DNA of 64,000 nt from Triplophysa rosa (GCF_024868665.1 NC_079913.1:15332147-15396146), one strand, 5' to 3'; counted from the first letter of the stretch, positions 23,150 through 33,895 are shown. Notes: generated from the sequence alone by a model not told the origin. Numbers and translations are program-made.

Positions 23150-24135
23150 TATTTCAAAAACGATTAATGTTGAAAAAAATTACATTGATAAGTGTTTGCT
23201 TTAGTTGAGCTCTTGAGTCTTCTCACATGAATTAAAATACATGTATTGTGGCAAAGAGCACTATGATCCTGTGGGCTTATCTGATGATGGTGATTTGTTG
23301 TCCGTGTGAATATTGTGTGATACTGCAGTGTGAGATTAAAGCAGTGTTATGAATGTCATACTCACTTCAATTTACAAAACTACTTTTAAATTGTTAAACT
23401 AAAGAATCAATTAGAAATCAAAAATCAGTATATTGTGACACAAAATAAAACCACATACTGCAAAGCATGCTGGGTAACAGCATGGTACAAAACTCATTTG
23501 TGACTCCCAGCATTTATTGCAGTCGATCTGTTTGTAGATTAGCCTCAGGCCCGACATTGTTTGAGATGATTCCAAAGACATTTTGTATTTGTTGGTTCGG
23601 AAACGGACACAGTCGCTAGATTATTAGAAGTCGAAGATACCAACCCAGCGGGCACCTTGACTTCAAATGAACATTAAGAAAACAGGTCAAAAAAGCAAAT
23701 CAGACTGATGTCAAAAATGTTATTGTCCACTTGACATTAACACACTGATGTGCTTTTGACGACCATAACAATAACATAAATACAATGTATCCGCTGAAGA
23801 GACTACAGTGAGTAAAGTTAAGTTGAAATGGAAGGGAAATGTATCATTCTGTATTGTTGCAATGGTTAGAAAACAAAATAATAAAAACACAATAAAACAC
23901 AAAGTTGAATAAAAAGAGATTACTCCAAGAGCAGATAAAAACCTTTAAATCTATGTTAAAATGGCTGATTTGTCAACGATAATGGCATGTGAAGACTTTA
24001 GGGGCACACTCATCAATGGTGACAGTCATCAAACTAATACAGATAAACAGATCAACTGCAATGTATGCTGGGAGTCATGAAGACGTTTTGTATGATGTTA
24101 CCCAGAATGCATTGCAACATAAAGCTTTTTTCCCA
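23150..24135. repeat. Foldback-core repeats, copies 3 and 4
   Basis: At 23150-23565 there is one arm-plus-core (AAGCATGCTGGGTAACAGCA, TGACTCCCAGCATTTATTGC). At 23985-24135 the core appears in the opposite orientation (TGTATGCTGGGAGTCATGAA, TGATGTTACCCAGAATGCAT). Both match the core of the hAT element at 20592. They may be the two ends of one decayed copy with an insertion between them. Confidence 0.55.
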
Positions 24136-24260
24136 ACAAACTCACATTTATTTGGATAGTTTTTAAGGGATTACATCACAAAAAACATCACATTAGTTAG
24201 CACAACATATTTACTTTAAAACATATGGACTGCCAAAAAACCTTAAGTTTGAAAACAACA

Positions 24261-24490
24261 GTTCCCTATCGATACTTCACCCACAGGAGTTTTCGCAATG
24301 GGGAAAACTCCTTTTTCTCCGATGACTGAAGCTTTACAATAATGCAGTGAATACTGCATGGCCATTGGTGCATGCAAAGTAAAACTTTGAGCCAATGGCA
24401 GCGAAGCTGCACAGACCTATGGCGATGGCGCCCGCCAAAATGGGCGGGGCTTATGGCTATATAAGCAGACACATCGCCGTAGGGTGCTCA
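24261..24490 (+). repeat. DIRS copy 1, left inverted terminal repeat
   Basis: It is the inverse of 28230-28420 over about 200 bp, including GGGCGGGGCTTATGGCTATA and AGCCAATGGCAGCGAAGCTG. Its outer tip (GTTCCCTATCGATACTTCAC) differs from the right tip and is complementary to the internal region at 28079-28098. Confidence 0.85.
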
Positions 24491-24678
24491 GATCTCTTCT
24501 CCTTCAGCGACGACTTCTACCTCGCTACTCGGACTGATAGCTTCGCCATCGGAAAAGCACTGCAGCGGACTAGACCTTTCTGCTCAGCGATTTCGCTTGC
24601 CTCTAGCAGCGCTGGTTCCTTTTCCCTGCCGCCATCCGGCAAAGCTCTAAAAGAACAAATTTCACGAGCAAATTTCCT

Positions 24679-26025
24679 GTGGCGTTGTTGCAAATGCTAG
24701 GCCGTTCCTGTCACTCATATGGGGTACGCCTGCACGCTGCTGGCGGTCACGGCGAGTGCGTCTCATGCTTGGGAGCTTCCCACACTCAAGACACGCTTGG
24801 AGAGACGGAATGCCCTCATTGCGAGAGCGTGAGTCTCTCCTCTCTGCGCTTGCGGATAGCTTTCTTTTCAGAGAGCAAATCAGCTCCTTGATCCCTCCCG
24901 CTTCACCCCCCACAGGGCTCTGCGGGGACAAAGCAGCGGGGTGGAGGAACTAAGCGCTCGGGGAAGTGCGAGTCACGTCCCCTCAGCATGCCTCACCTTC
25001 TCCACAGAGAGAAATTTCGCCGGTTCGTTTCTCCCAGGTGGACCAGCGTCTGCCGGCATCCGCCGGTGACATGGTCTCGTTTGGCGGAAGCGAATTTGAG
25101 GATGACGACAGCATGTCGCTAGCAGCTTCAGACGGGGAGGAGCTGTCGGGCTCGGTTTTCGACCCCGCCCCCCTGCCGTCTGTAGAGCACAGCGAACCCG
25201 CACCGGGTGTGGATTCCGAGCTTTTTCGGGTCCTCACTAAGGCTGTGGAGGAGCTGGGCTTAGAGTGGTCCTCTCCGGAGGAACCCACTCGCAGCCGCCT
25301 GGACGAATGGTTCCTGCCGAGGCGCCGCCCAGCCCCTCGTCAGCGGACTTCACCGTTCTTCCCGGAGGTTCACGATGAACTCACCAGGTCATGGCACGCC
25401 CCGTCTACGACCCTCTTCTTCCTCCGCTCGGCCATCGGTTGGACGGCGAAAGCGGCTCATCCCTCCAAGCTGTGCAAAACCACCTCAGCCCTCGCTGGAC
25501 GCGCATTCTCGTCTGCCGGCCAAGCGGCTACAGCACTGCATTCCAAGGCAGTGCTTCAGTTGTACCAGGCCAAACTCCTCCAGGGCATGGACGAATCCGG
25601 TACCGACATCGCACCCTTCAAAGAGCTGCGGAGCGCGACGGATCTCGCTCTACACGCCACCAAGGCCACGGCTCAGGTGATAGGCAGATCGATGTGTAGT
25701 CTCGTGGAGCTCGAGCGCCATCTGTGGCTGACGGCCTCTTCGAACCAGGGGTGGAGGGTTTTGTGGAATGTTTCACGGCAGCGCAGAAATCTTCGCAGGC
25801 CATGAAGCACTTCCTGCCCAAGAGACCCGGATCCAGACCTGCGTCGGCTCGACCCAAGCCAGCGCCGACTCAGCAGCGGTGAAGGCCACGCCCCCTGCTG
25901 CTCAAAAGGCAACAGGAGCTGAGACGCGTCAACGCTCTCGCTCTAGGAGATGTTTCCCCCACCCTCAGAATCAGGGACCCTGGCCAAAGATCACCCTGGA
26001 CCCTGCGCCTCAGGCATTATCCTGA
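24679..26025 (+). pseudogene. DIRS copy 1 gag-like protein, frameshifted
   Basis: The N-terminal part (24679-24891) has a zinc-finger-like pattern, CVSCLGASHTQDT...CPHC, found in fish DIRS ORF1. The main block 24966-25805 gives an acidic region (FEDDDSMSLAASDGEELSG), then ELFRVLTKAVEELGLEWSSP, FFPEVHDELTRSW and a C-terminal helical region. The basic tail (25768-26025; PHPQNQGPWPKITLDP) is in another frame. At least two frame changes separate these blocks. ORF1 of DIRS elements makes the particle protein. The copy-2 gag at 31015-32209 is recognisably related but clearly diverged. Confidence 0.75.
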
Positions 26026-26286
26026 GACGAAGGGACCGTGTCTCGCTGCCGCTGGACCTCCTTTAAAGAAGGCTCTTTTTGTGCCCAAGCACCCAGTTCT
26101 GTTCCGGGTGCCGGCGAAAATGTGTTTGTTTCACAACGTGAATACCGGGTCTGTTCTAACGCCCACACAACCCACCGCTGTTATAGCGGGCACTTTGATA
26201 AGACACAAACATTGTCAGAATAAGAGTAACCTTCCTCTTCCACTCTCCACGGGAGTCATGCCCCCAATAGGCAGCATACCTCCCCA

Positions 26287-26820
26287 ATGCATTCAACCCC
26301 TTGCCATACAGGCCGAGGCCTGGCCGGCCATCACTGGGGTATCGGATTGGGTAATGGAGATAATATCTCGAGAATATTCACTCCAGTTCGCTCGCTGACC
26401 CCCGCGGTTCCGCGGGGTGATCCCCAACCGAGTGCAGAGCGCAAATTCACACGTTCTGCGCACGGAGTTGAGGAGCTTACTGGACAAGGAGCCATAGAAC
26501 CGGTTCCTCCAGATCAAACCGAGTCGGGCTTCTACAGCCGCTACTTCCTCGTACCCAAAAAGGATGGCGGTCTCTGCCCCATCCTCGATCTCAGACACCT
26601 GAACCGCGCCCTTATGAAACGGTGTTTCAGAATGATTACACTGAAACAGATCCTCTCGCAAATATGCCCAGGGGACTGGTTCTTCTCCCTGGATCTGAAA
26701 GACATCCAGATAGCCCCCCATCACAGACGATTCTTGAGATTCGCCTACGAAGGGGTTATATATCAATACATAGTCTTTCCATTCGGACTGTCTCTAGCTC
26801 CTTGCACTTTCACGAAGTGA
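26287..26820 (+). pseudogene. DIRS copy 1 reverse transcriptase, N-terminal half only
   Basis: It encodes the finger and early palm of a DIRS reverse transcriptase: SGFYSRYFLVPKKDGGLCPI, LDLRHLNRALMKRCFRMITL, DWFFSLDLKD and YIVFPFGLSLAPCTFTK. It then stops at TGA 26818-26820, and the sequence changes at once to the region before the recombinase. The YxDD catalytic box, the thumb and RNase H are therefore deleted. The first part (26293-26690) is essentially identical to copy 2 at 32458-32855. It cannot be an active polymerase. Confidence 0.8.
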
Positions 26821-26847
26821 CCTCCTCTCTCAGGCAGGCAACACTAT

Positions 26848-27990
26848 TTGGCACCCCCAGCCAGAGCTGTGGGCTCTACACCTTTGGCCTCTCGATGGGA
26901 GCCTACAGTCCTCCCCGAGAGTGTCATGAACACGATATCACAGGCTAGAGCTCCGTCTACAAGACGACTCTATACCCTCAAGTGGTCTGTCTGCTCCGCC
27001 TGGTGTGCAACCCGCGGCGCAGACCCAGAATCCTGTGACATATCACTAATTCTGTCCTTCCTAATTCTGCTCCTTGCAAGAGCTGTTGGATAAGGGCCGC
27101 TCAAGGTCTATGTGGCAGCAATTGCAGCTTCCCATGCCCCCATAGCGGGCCAAGGAGTGGGAAATAACGACTTGGTCGTTCGCTTCTTGAAGGGTTCCAG
27201 GCTGCTACGCCCTCCTCGCCCCCTTACCGTTCCCACATGGGATCTGCCCACGGTGCTGAGAGTCCTGCGGTCCTCTGCAGTCTGTGGATCTCCGTCTCCT
27301 AATGCTTAAAACCGCTCTGCTTCTAGCATTAGCGTCGATAAAACGTGTGGGCGATCTGCAGGCGCTCTCTGTGATCCCCTCCTGTCTTGAATTTGGGCCT
27401 GACGACTCTAAGGTAGTCCTCAAACCAAGACATGGTTACGTACCTAAGGTGCTCTCTACTCCGTTTAGAGCACAGGTAGTGACACTTTCTGCGCTCCCCT
27501 CCTCCCAGCAGGACCCAGAGCTGAATCTGCTCTGTCCAGTCAGAGCTCTTAAGATTTACATTGAGCATTCCGCCCCCTTCAGGCGGTCGGAACAGCTTTT
27601 TGTCTGCTTCAGCGACCGCACCAGAAGGTCTCCGGTCACGAAGCATAGACTATCTAAATGGATAGTTGAGGCTATCTCGCTGGCACATTCTTCTTTGGGC
27701 CTTCAATGCCCCACGGGAGTTAGGGCCCATTCTACTAGAGGTGTCACCTCTTCCTGGGCATGGTCTAGCAGAGTCTCCATAGCGGATATTTGTGCGACGG
27801 CCTGCTGGGCTTCGCCTTCCACATTTACCAGATTCTACACTCTGCTTAAGACTACTGCTGGCCCGTGGTTGCCCTCAACCACACCGGCACCTAGCACACT
27901 ATCGGAACGATTAACCAGATTAGGCCACCTATTAGCTTGGCTTTTCCGCCTTCCGCAGGGCTTCCCTGCCTCATACCTATCCTCAAGCCA
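26848..27990 (+). pseudogene. DIRS copy 1 tyrosine recombinase (YR), frameshifted in the N-terminal half
   Basis: The core-binding part is at 26848-27093 (APSTRRLYTLKWSVCSAWCA), ending in a frame break. The catalytic part is a long open frame at 27284-28078: ALLLALASIKRVGDLQALSV carries the first Arg, GVRAHSTRGVTSSWA carries His-x-x-Arg, and FTRFYTLLKT carries the nucleophile Tyr. These are the R-H-R-Y residues of tyrosine recombinases. The enzyme joins the circular cDNA to the genome without target duplication. Bases 27094-27283 contain frame changes and a short deletion relative to copy 2. The catalytic half is intact, but the protein as a whole is broken. Confidence 0.85.
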
Positions 27991-28078
27991 TGCCTTCGGA
28001 TTATATGGTGTTTTTCATTCCACTTGTAGCATGGCGGGATTATACTGGTTCCCCATAGCGTCCTGCTACGCAGTATGA

Positions 28079-28150
28079 GTGAAGTATCGATAGGGAACGT
28101 ACTCGGTTACTAACGTAACCTTGGTTCCCTGAGATACGGGAATGAGTACT
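28079..28150 (+). repeat. DIRS copy 1 internal complementary region
   Basis: GTGAAGTATCGATAGGGAAC is the exact complement of the left tip (24261-24280). The following ACTCGGTTACTAACGTAACC...GAGATACGGGAATGAGTACT is the near complement of the right tip (28416-28466). In the DIRS model this region templates the closing of single-stranded circular DNA. Confidence 0.85.
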
Positions 28151-28229
28151 GTGTTCCTGGCCGTATTTACAAGCTGCATATGGTCGTCGCTTCAGTCGAA
28201 GTAACCTGAGGACCCTACGGCGATGTGTC

Positions 28230-28466
28230 TGCTTATATAGCCATAAGCCCCGCCCATTTTGGTGGGCGTCATCACCATAGGTCCGAGCATCTTCGCTGCC
28301 ATTGGCTCAAAGTTTTACTTTGCACGCACCAATGGCCGTGCAGTATTCACTGCGTTATTGTAAAGCTTCAGTCATCGGAGAAAAAGGAGTTTTCCCCATA
28401 GCGTCCTGCTACGCAGTACTCGTTCCCGTATCTCAGGCAACCGAGGTTACGTTTAAGCCGAGTACG
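28230..28466 (-). repeat. DIRS copy 1, right inverted terminal repeat
   Basis: It is the inverse of the left repeat, ending TCTCAGGCAACCGAGGTTAC. A 60-codon open frame inside it (MAQSFTLHAPMAVQYSLRYC) recurs in both arms of copy 2 because those are the same repeat, not because it is a gene. Confidence 0.8.
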
Positions 28467-28975
28467 TCAGTGCCCACTAAGTAAACACTGTCATACTATC
28501 TCAGGTAGTTTATTTTTTTACCAGTTTCTTTTTACGTCAGTTTGAAGTCAATTTGAAGTATTGTTTGACATCTATTTAACGTCTTTTCACATCAAGGTGA
28601 CTGCTGGAAGGCTGTGTCTTAAGTGAACTAATTGAGCTAAGTGACATGTCGCGGCAGATAGCAGACAGTTGTTAAAATCAGTCTGTCTGCTTCCTGGCCT
28701 GAGCCCAGTTAGTCAGCCATTATAGTCAGTGAGCAGTACACAGAATATTTATTTATGCATTAGCCATAATGTTGACATTTCAACAAATCACAATATTGTT
28801 TTCAGTGTTTCTTTCATTGGCTCTTGATCCCCTGATTCTTTAGTTCTGTGACTTAGACTTTCTTTAGACTTGATTGTGTACTTGCCCCCATCTCAGCTAT
28901 ATGTTAAAACAATTATTGTAATTTAATGAATTATACAAGTAAAATTTGTTTATATGTTAAATGTTATGTGTACAG

Positions 28976-29177
28976 GAAAACATCAATAATCATCTTATGG
29001 ATACATACGCCAAAATGAGAAGCTTCAAAGAAAGTGTAATATCTTTGCATCCCTCTTGAAAAATGACAGAGAAAACTTGAAGCAAGGTCTATCCAAACCT
29101 GGTGGCTATGATCTCATTCTGCAAGGATCTGGAGAGACATTGGGAGAAATACAAGAGCCAACCAATAAGAAGTCAAG
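28976..29177 (+). pseudogene. GBP gene, next helical exon, two frameshifts
   Basis: After acceptor GTACAG the frame reads ENINNHLMDTYAK in phase 0, fitting the previous exon. It then shifts by one (NEKLQRKCNIFASLLKNDRE and SKPGGYDL) and shifts again (FCKDLERHWEKYKSQPIRSQ) before the donor-like GTTTGT. KPGGYDL and DLE-HW-KY are typical of the GBP helical domain. Two one-base deletions would explain the breaks. They lie in or near short homopolymers, so they may be sequencing errors rather than true mutations. Later GBP exons were not seen downstream. Confidence 0.75.
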
Positions 29178-29229
29178 GTTTGTCCGACAGTTATCACTTA
29201 ATAAGACATGTTAAAAAAAATAAAGGTAC

Positions 29230-29640
29230 TAGGAGGGGTGAGCAAGTTTACCTCGAGGGCCACATAAATTTTCGAATCCATTGTTAAGGGCCGCATATTA
29301 TTGCACATTAAATTAAATCTTTTTTTATTTATTCCAACTGAAATTTGATAACTACTGTAGTGTATGGCATGCAATTCCTTCTACCCTGTGTTTTATAAAC
29401 ACTTTTATTGAAAAAAATGGCAAAACATTTGCACACTGTCATAAGACACATTATTATAATAATTTACAGTATACATATTTTTATTCTTGACATTTTTCAA
29501 ATATTCCTCTAATTCAGGGGTGTGCAATTAATCCCAAGGGGCCACATGAGAAATGGGACTGTAGTGGAGGGCTGAACCAAAAGGTAAACTTAATTCTGCT
29601 CAATAGCTTAATTTATGGCTTTTAAAATGCAATAAATATC
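29230..29640. repeat. Charlie-type hAT fragments
   Basis: Two pieces look like ends of the same dispersed family: GGGGTGAGCAAGTTTACCTC with GGGCCACATAAATTTTCGAA (29238-29290), and CAGGGGTGTGCAATTAATCC with GGGGCCACATGAGAAATGGG (29516-29560). The CAGGGGTG-CAA/GGGCC-CA pattern is common in Charlie-like hAT repeats. No transposase remains. Confidence 0.4.
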
Positions 29641-29649
29641 TATAACTGA

Positions 29650-30325
29650 TCTAACTCTTTTATATTTAAAAAAGAAAAACACCACCACTAATACTTTTCT
29701 GCACCTCTACCCTTTGTGCATATCACTGGTTATACATGTACTAATGTGAAATCAGATGTGTAATATTAAAAAAAATTAAAACATTGTAATGTTACAAACC
29801 GCTCTCAATTTAAATTTATATCCTTGTGAGCCATATTTACAATTATTACTAGTCTGTCTGTGTCACTCCGCCATTCAGCGTCTCGAGACGCGCTTTTGAT
29901 AACAGAAATTGCCATGTCATGCTATAGTAAACCAAAGCTCACAACACTCTCCCGCCTCTGCTTCAAAGACACGAGACAGAACGAGACGAACGCAGCGTTT
30001 AAACCCGTCCGTCTAGCTAGGCATGTCTCCTTCTCTTTTATTTTTACTCAAGTATGCTGCATGCAGACTGCGCCATCTAATGGATTTTGTTGTATTACAT
30101 CAAATTAGTAATTTTCACCAAAATCCAAACTGAAACGCAATGTTATTGAATACATTTAAACCGCNTCGTTATACGAAGCGCTGCACTATGTTATGAATGC
30201 ATGTTTTAAATTATGCGTCTGTTTAAATTCCTCCCTGAAGTTCAGCTGTCGTAGCAAAAAACATCTAATACGCACAGCACTATTAAGTGCAGTCGTGTGT
30301 CACCGCGCCGTGGGGGAAAAGAAAC
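29650..30325. other. No gene recognised
   Basis: AT-rich sequence with a moderately CpG-rich stretch at 29860-30060 and one unknown base at 30165. No motif, repeat unit or splice structure was recognised. Confidence 0.3.
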
Positions 30326-30737
30326 ATTCGAACGAACGTGTGTAGACCTTGTTAGGCGCTTGGTCTTAGCTCTTTCTAATGATCACGATGACTGTGCCTG
30401 GTGCAGTACCGAAAAGTTGCAGTGTGGTGTTCTACATCTCTGATAAATTAACAGACATCTGAACAGACGAACAAACGTACTCTGTTACTAACGTAACCTC
30501 GGTTGCCTGAGATACGGGAACGAGTACTGCGTAGCAGGACGCTATGGGGAAAACTCCTTTTTCTCCGATGACTGAAGCTTTACAATAACGCAGTGAATAC
30601 TGCACGGCCATTGGTGCGTGCAAAGTAAAACTTTGAGCCAATGGCAGCGAAGCTGCACGGACCTATGGCGATGGCGCCCACCAAAAGGGGCGGGGCTTAT
30701 GGCTATATAAGCAAACACATCGCTGTAGGGTCCTCAG
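30326..30737 (+). repeat. DIRS copy 2, left inverted arm
   Basis: It is the complement of 33896-34307. It starts ATTCGAACGAACGTGTGTAG and runs through TACTAACGTAACCTCGGTTG into the DIRS terminal repeat, with the TATA-like GGCTATATAAGC near its inner end. Confidence 0.85.
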
Positions 30738-31014
30738 ATCTCTTCTCTTTCAGGAACGACTCTACCTTCGCTACTCGAGACTGACTGTTTCGCCGTCGAA
30801 AAGCATCTTCAGTGGATTCGACCTCCTGCTCAGCAGCTTCGCTATTCAGCAGCGCCGGTCTTTTCCCTGCCGCCATCCGGCGACTCTAGAAGAGCAAATT
30901 TTCTTGAGCAAATTTCCTGCGGCGTAGTTTCAAATTCCGTGCCATACCTGTCACTCTTGCTGGGGTTTCCTGCACGCTGCTGATAGCCACGGCGAGTGCA
31001 TCTCATGCTTGGGG

Positions 31015-32209
31015 GTTTCCCACGCCGAAGACACACTCATTGCGAGAGCATGAGACTCTCCTCTCTGCGCTCGCGGATTGCTTTCTTTTCAGAGAGCGAA
31101 TCCGCTCCTCGTGACCTCCCGCTTTCTTCCTCGCAAGAGGTTGTGAGAAAAAAGCAGCGGGGTAGAGGATCCAAGCACTCGGATAAGAGCGGGCTCAGGC
31201 TGTGACTGCGTGCCTCGACTTCTCCCAGCCTGACCAGCGTCCCTTGTCCGCCGCCAGTGATATGGTCTTGTTGGCGCAAGCGAATTCGGGGAAAATGACA
31301 GTATGTCGTTAGCAGCTTCAGACACGGAGAAGCTGTCGAGCTCATCATTTGACTCCGCCCCTTTGCTGTCTACAGAGCACAGCGAGACCAAGCCAGGTGT
31401 AGACGCCGAGCTCTTTCGGGTACTAACCAAGGTTTTGGAGGAGCTGGGCATGGAGTGGTCTTCTCCGGAAGAACCCGCTCGCGGCCGCCTGGATGAGTGG
31501 TTCCTGCCGGGGCTCCTTCAAGCCCCTCGTCAGCGGACTTCACCATTCTTTCCAGAAGTTCACAAGGAACTTACCAGGTCATGGCACACCCCCTATTCGG
31601 CTCGTCTACAACCCTCTTCTTCCTCCACTCTCACCTCGATTGACGGCGCAGAAGAAAAAGGTTACGAGAGGCTGCCTTTCCTCGATGAGTCTGTGGGCGC
31701 ACACCTGTGTCTGACCACTGCCATTGGATAGACGGTGAAAGTAGCCCACCCGTCTGAGCGTGTGCTACTGATCTCGCTCCAAGCGCCACCAAGGCGGCAG
31801 GCGATAGGCAGATCCATGGCCAGTAGCGTGGTGCTCGAGCGCCACTTATGGCTGACGCTCACGGAGATGAAGGAAGCTGACAAATCCCTTCCTCGACGCT
31901 CCGATCTCTCCCACGGGCATCTTCGGACCCGCGGTGGAGAGCTTCGTGGAACACTTCACGGCTGCGCAGAAGTCTTCGCAGGCCATGAAACACTTCCTGC
32001 TGAAACGACCAGGCTCCAAGTCCTCATCTACCCGGCCTAAGCCAGCGCCTACACAGCAGCCAGTGAGAATCACTCCCCCTGCTACGCAGACGGCGCCGAA
32101 AGCAGAAACCCGCCAGCAATCCCGCTCTGGAAAACGCTTCCCTCACCCTCAACGCCAGGGACCCCGGCCCAAGATCACGCTGGACCCTGCGCCTCAGGCT
32201 CCGCCCTGA
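31015..32209 (+). pseudogene. DIRS copy 2 gag-like protein, frameshifted
   Basis: Blocks related to copy 1 gag appear in at least three frames. They are RLSSLRSRIAFFSESESAPR near 31045; then 31303-31731 with LAASDTEKLSSSSFDSAPL, ELFRVLTKVLEELGMEWSSP and FFPEVHKELTRSW; and 31934-32209 with FTAAQKSSQAMKHFLLKRPG and PHPQRQGPRPKITLDPAPQA. A stop (TAG near 31729) and internal deletions break it. Divergence from copy 1 is clear here, in contrast to the downstream RT and YR parts. Confidence 0.7.
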
Positions 32210-32457
32210 GACTCAGGTGAGGAAGAGGAAGGAACCAGGTCTCGCCGCAGCTGGACCTCCCTCCAAACGAGCTCTATTCAGCGCCCAAGCACCCCGTTCT
32301 GTTGTCATGTTGAAATGTTGGGCCCGTTCTAGCGCCCGCTCTGCAACCCGCTGTTTTTGCGGAAAAAATTATAAAACACAAACTTTGCAGAAAAAGAGCA
32401 ATTTTCCTCTTACCACGGGATATCAAACCCCCAACAGGGGTTTGCCCCCCAAAACAT

Positions 32458-32874
32458 TCAACCCCTTGCCATACAGGCCGAGGCCTGGCCGGCCATCACT
32501 GGGGTATCGGATTGGGTAATGGAGATAATATCTCGAGAATATTCACTCCAGTTCGCTCGCTGACCCCCGCGGTTCCGCGGGGTGATCCCCAACCGAGTGC
32601 AGAGCGCAAATTCACACGTTCTGCGCACGGAGTTGAGGAGCTTACTGGACAAGGAGCCATAGAACCGGTTCCTCCAGATCAAACCGAGTCGGGCTTCTAC
32701 AGCCGCTACTTCCTCGTACCCAAAAAGGATGGCGGTCTCTGCCCCATCCTCGATCTCAGACACCTGAACCGCGCCCTTATGAAACGGTGTTTCAGAATGA
32801 TTACACTGAAACAGATCCTCTCGCAAATATGCCCAGGGGAGTGGGAAATAACGACTTGGTCGTTCGCTTCTTGA
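32458..32874 (+). pseudogene. DIRS copy 2 reverse transcriptase fragment
   Basis: It has the same finger-region sequence as copy 1 (SGFYSRYFLVPKKDGGLCPI, LDLRHLNRALMKRCF) and then breaks at 32843 (…CPG|EW). There it joins directly to the recombinase linker (GGGAAATAACGACTTGGTCG), which in copy 1 lies at 27158. About 480 bp still present in copy 1 are thus missing here. The catalytic palm is absent. Confidence 0.75.
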
Positions 32875-33640
32875 AGGGTTCCAGGCTGCTACGCCCTCCT
32901 CGCCCCCTTACCGTTCCCACATGGGATCTGCCCACGGTGCTTGAGAGCTCTAAGGGCCTTCCTGTCGAGTCCTCTGCAGTCTGTGGATCTCCGTCTCCTA
33001 ATGCTTAAAACCGCTCTGCTTCTAGCATTAGCGTCGATAAAACGTGTGGGCGATCTGCAGGTGCTCTCTGTGATCCCCTCCTGTCTTGAATTTGGGCCTG
33101 ACGACTCTAAGGTAGTCCTCAAACCAAGACATGGTTACGTACCTAAGGTGCTCTCTACTCCGTTTAGAGCACAGGTAGTGACACTTTCTGCGCTCCCCTC
33201 CTCCAGCAGGACCCGAGCTGAATCTGCTCTGTCCAGTCAGAGCCTTAAGATTTACATTGAGCTTTCCGCCCCCTTCAGGCGGTCGGAACAGCTTTTTGTC
33301 TGCTTCGCGACCGCACCAGAGGTCTCCGGTCACGAAGCATAACTATCTAAATGGATAGTTGAGGCTATCTCGCTGGCACATTCTTCTTTGGGCCTTCAAT
33401 GCCCCACGGGAGTTAGGGCCCATTCTACTAGAGGTGTCACCTCTTCCTGGGCATGGTCTAGCAGAGTCTCCATAGCGGATATTTGTGGGACGGCCTGCTG
33501 GGCTTCGCCTTCCACATTTACCAGATTCTACACTCTGCTTAAGACTACTGCTGGCCCGTGGTTGCCCTCAACCACACCGGCACCTAGCACACTATCGGGA
33601 CGATTAACCAGATTAGCCACCTATTAGCTTGGCTTTTCCG
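32845..33640 (+). pseudogene. DIRS copy 2 tyrosine recombinase, many one-base deletions
   Basis: The YR core is present (LKTALLLALASIKRVGDLQV; GVRAHSTRGVTSSWA; FTRFYTLLKT) but in different frames. Compared with copy 1 it lacks single bases at many points (for example near 33202, 33243, 33306, 33321, 33343 and 33614), and it keeps a 20-bp stretch near 32950 that copy 1 lacks. The core-binding N-terminal domain is deleted. It is a pseudogene unless the indels are sequencing errors. Confidence 0.75.
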
Positions 33641-33768
33641 CCTTCCGCAGGGCTTCCCTGCCTCATACCTATCCTCAAGCCATGCTTCGGATTATATGGT
33701 GTTTTTCTTCCACTTGTAGCATGGCGGGATTATACTGGTTCCCCATAGCGTCCTGCTACGCAGTATGA

Positions 33769-33842
33769 GTGAAGTATCGATAGGGAACGTACTCTGTTAC
33801 TAACGTAACCTCGGTTCCCTGAGATACGGGAACGAGTACTGC
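33769..33842 (+). repeat. DIRS copy 2 internal complementary region
   Basis: It holds GTGAAGTATCGATAGGGAAC followed by ACTCTGTTACTAACGTAACC and GAGATACGGGAACGAGTACT. The second half is complementary to the right tip of this copy. The first half has no partner at the left end of this copy. Confidence 0.8.
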
Positions 33843-33895
33843 ATTCCTGGCCGTGCTTACAAGCTGCATATGGTCGTCACTTCAGTCAAAGTAAC

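Larger units (their letters stand above)
24261..28466 (+). mobile_element. DIRS-type tyrosine-recombinase retrotransposon, copy 1 (internally deleted)
   Basis: The element has gag, part of a reverse transcriptase and a tyrosine recombinase in that order, flanked by inverted terminal repeats (24285-24490 against 28230-28420). Just inside the right repeat is an internal complementary region (28079-28150): its first 20 bases are the exact complement of the left tip 24261-24280, and the rest matches the complement of the right tip. This is the classic DIRS replication structure. A TATA-like CTATATAAGC lies in the repeat. The RT active site, RNase H and the usual methyltransferase region are missing, so it is non-autonomous. 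It lies in the GBP intron; DIRS elements make no target duplication and none is seen. Confidence 0.9.

Noticed and set aside
24973..25912. Minus-strand frames opposite DIRS gag
   Set aside because: Shadows of the gag frame; they contain no known motif and are not shared by the diverged copy 2.
30432..30641. A 69-codon frame (MAQSFTLHAPMAVQYSLRYC...) found three times, suggesting a conserved small gene
   Set aside because: It lies in the DIRS terminal repeats at 28302, 30432 (minus) and 33992. Conservation is that of the repeat, not of a protein.
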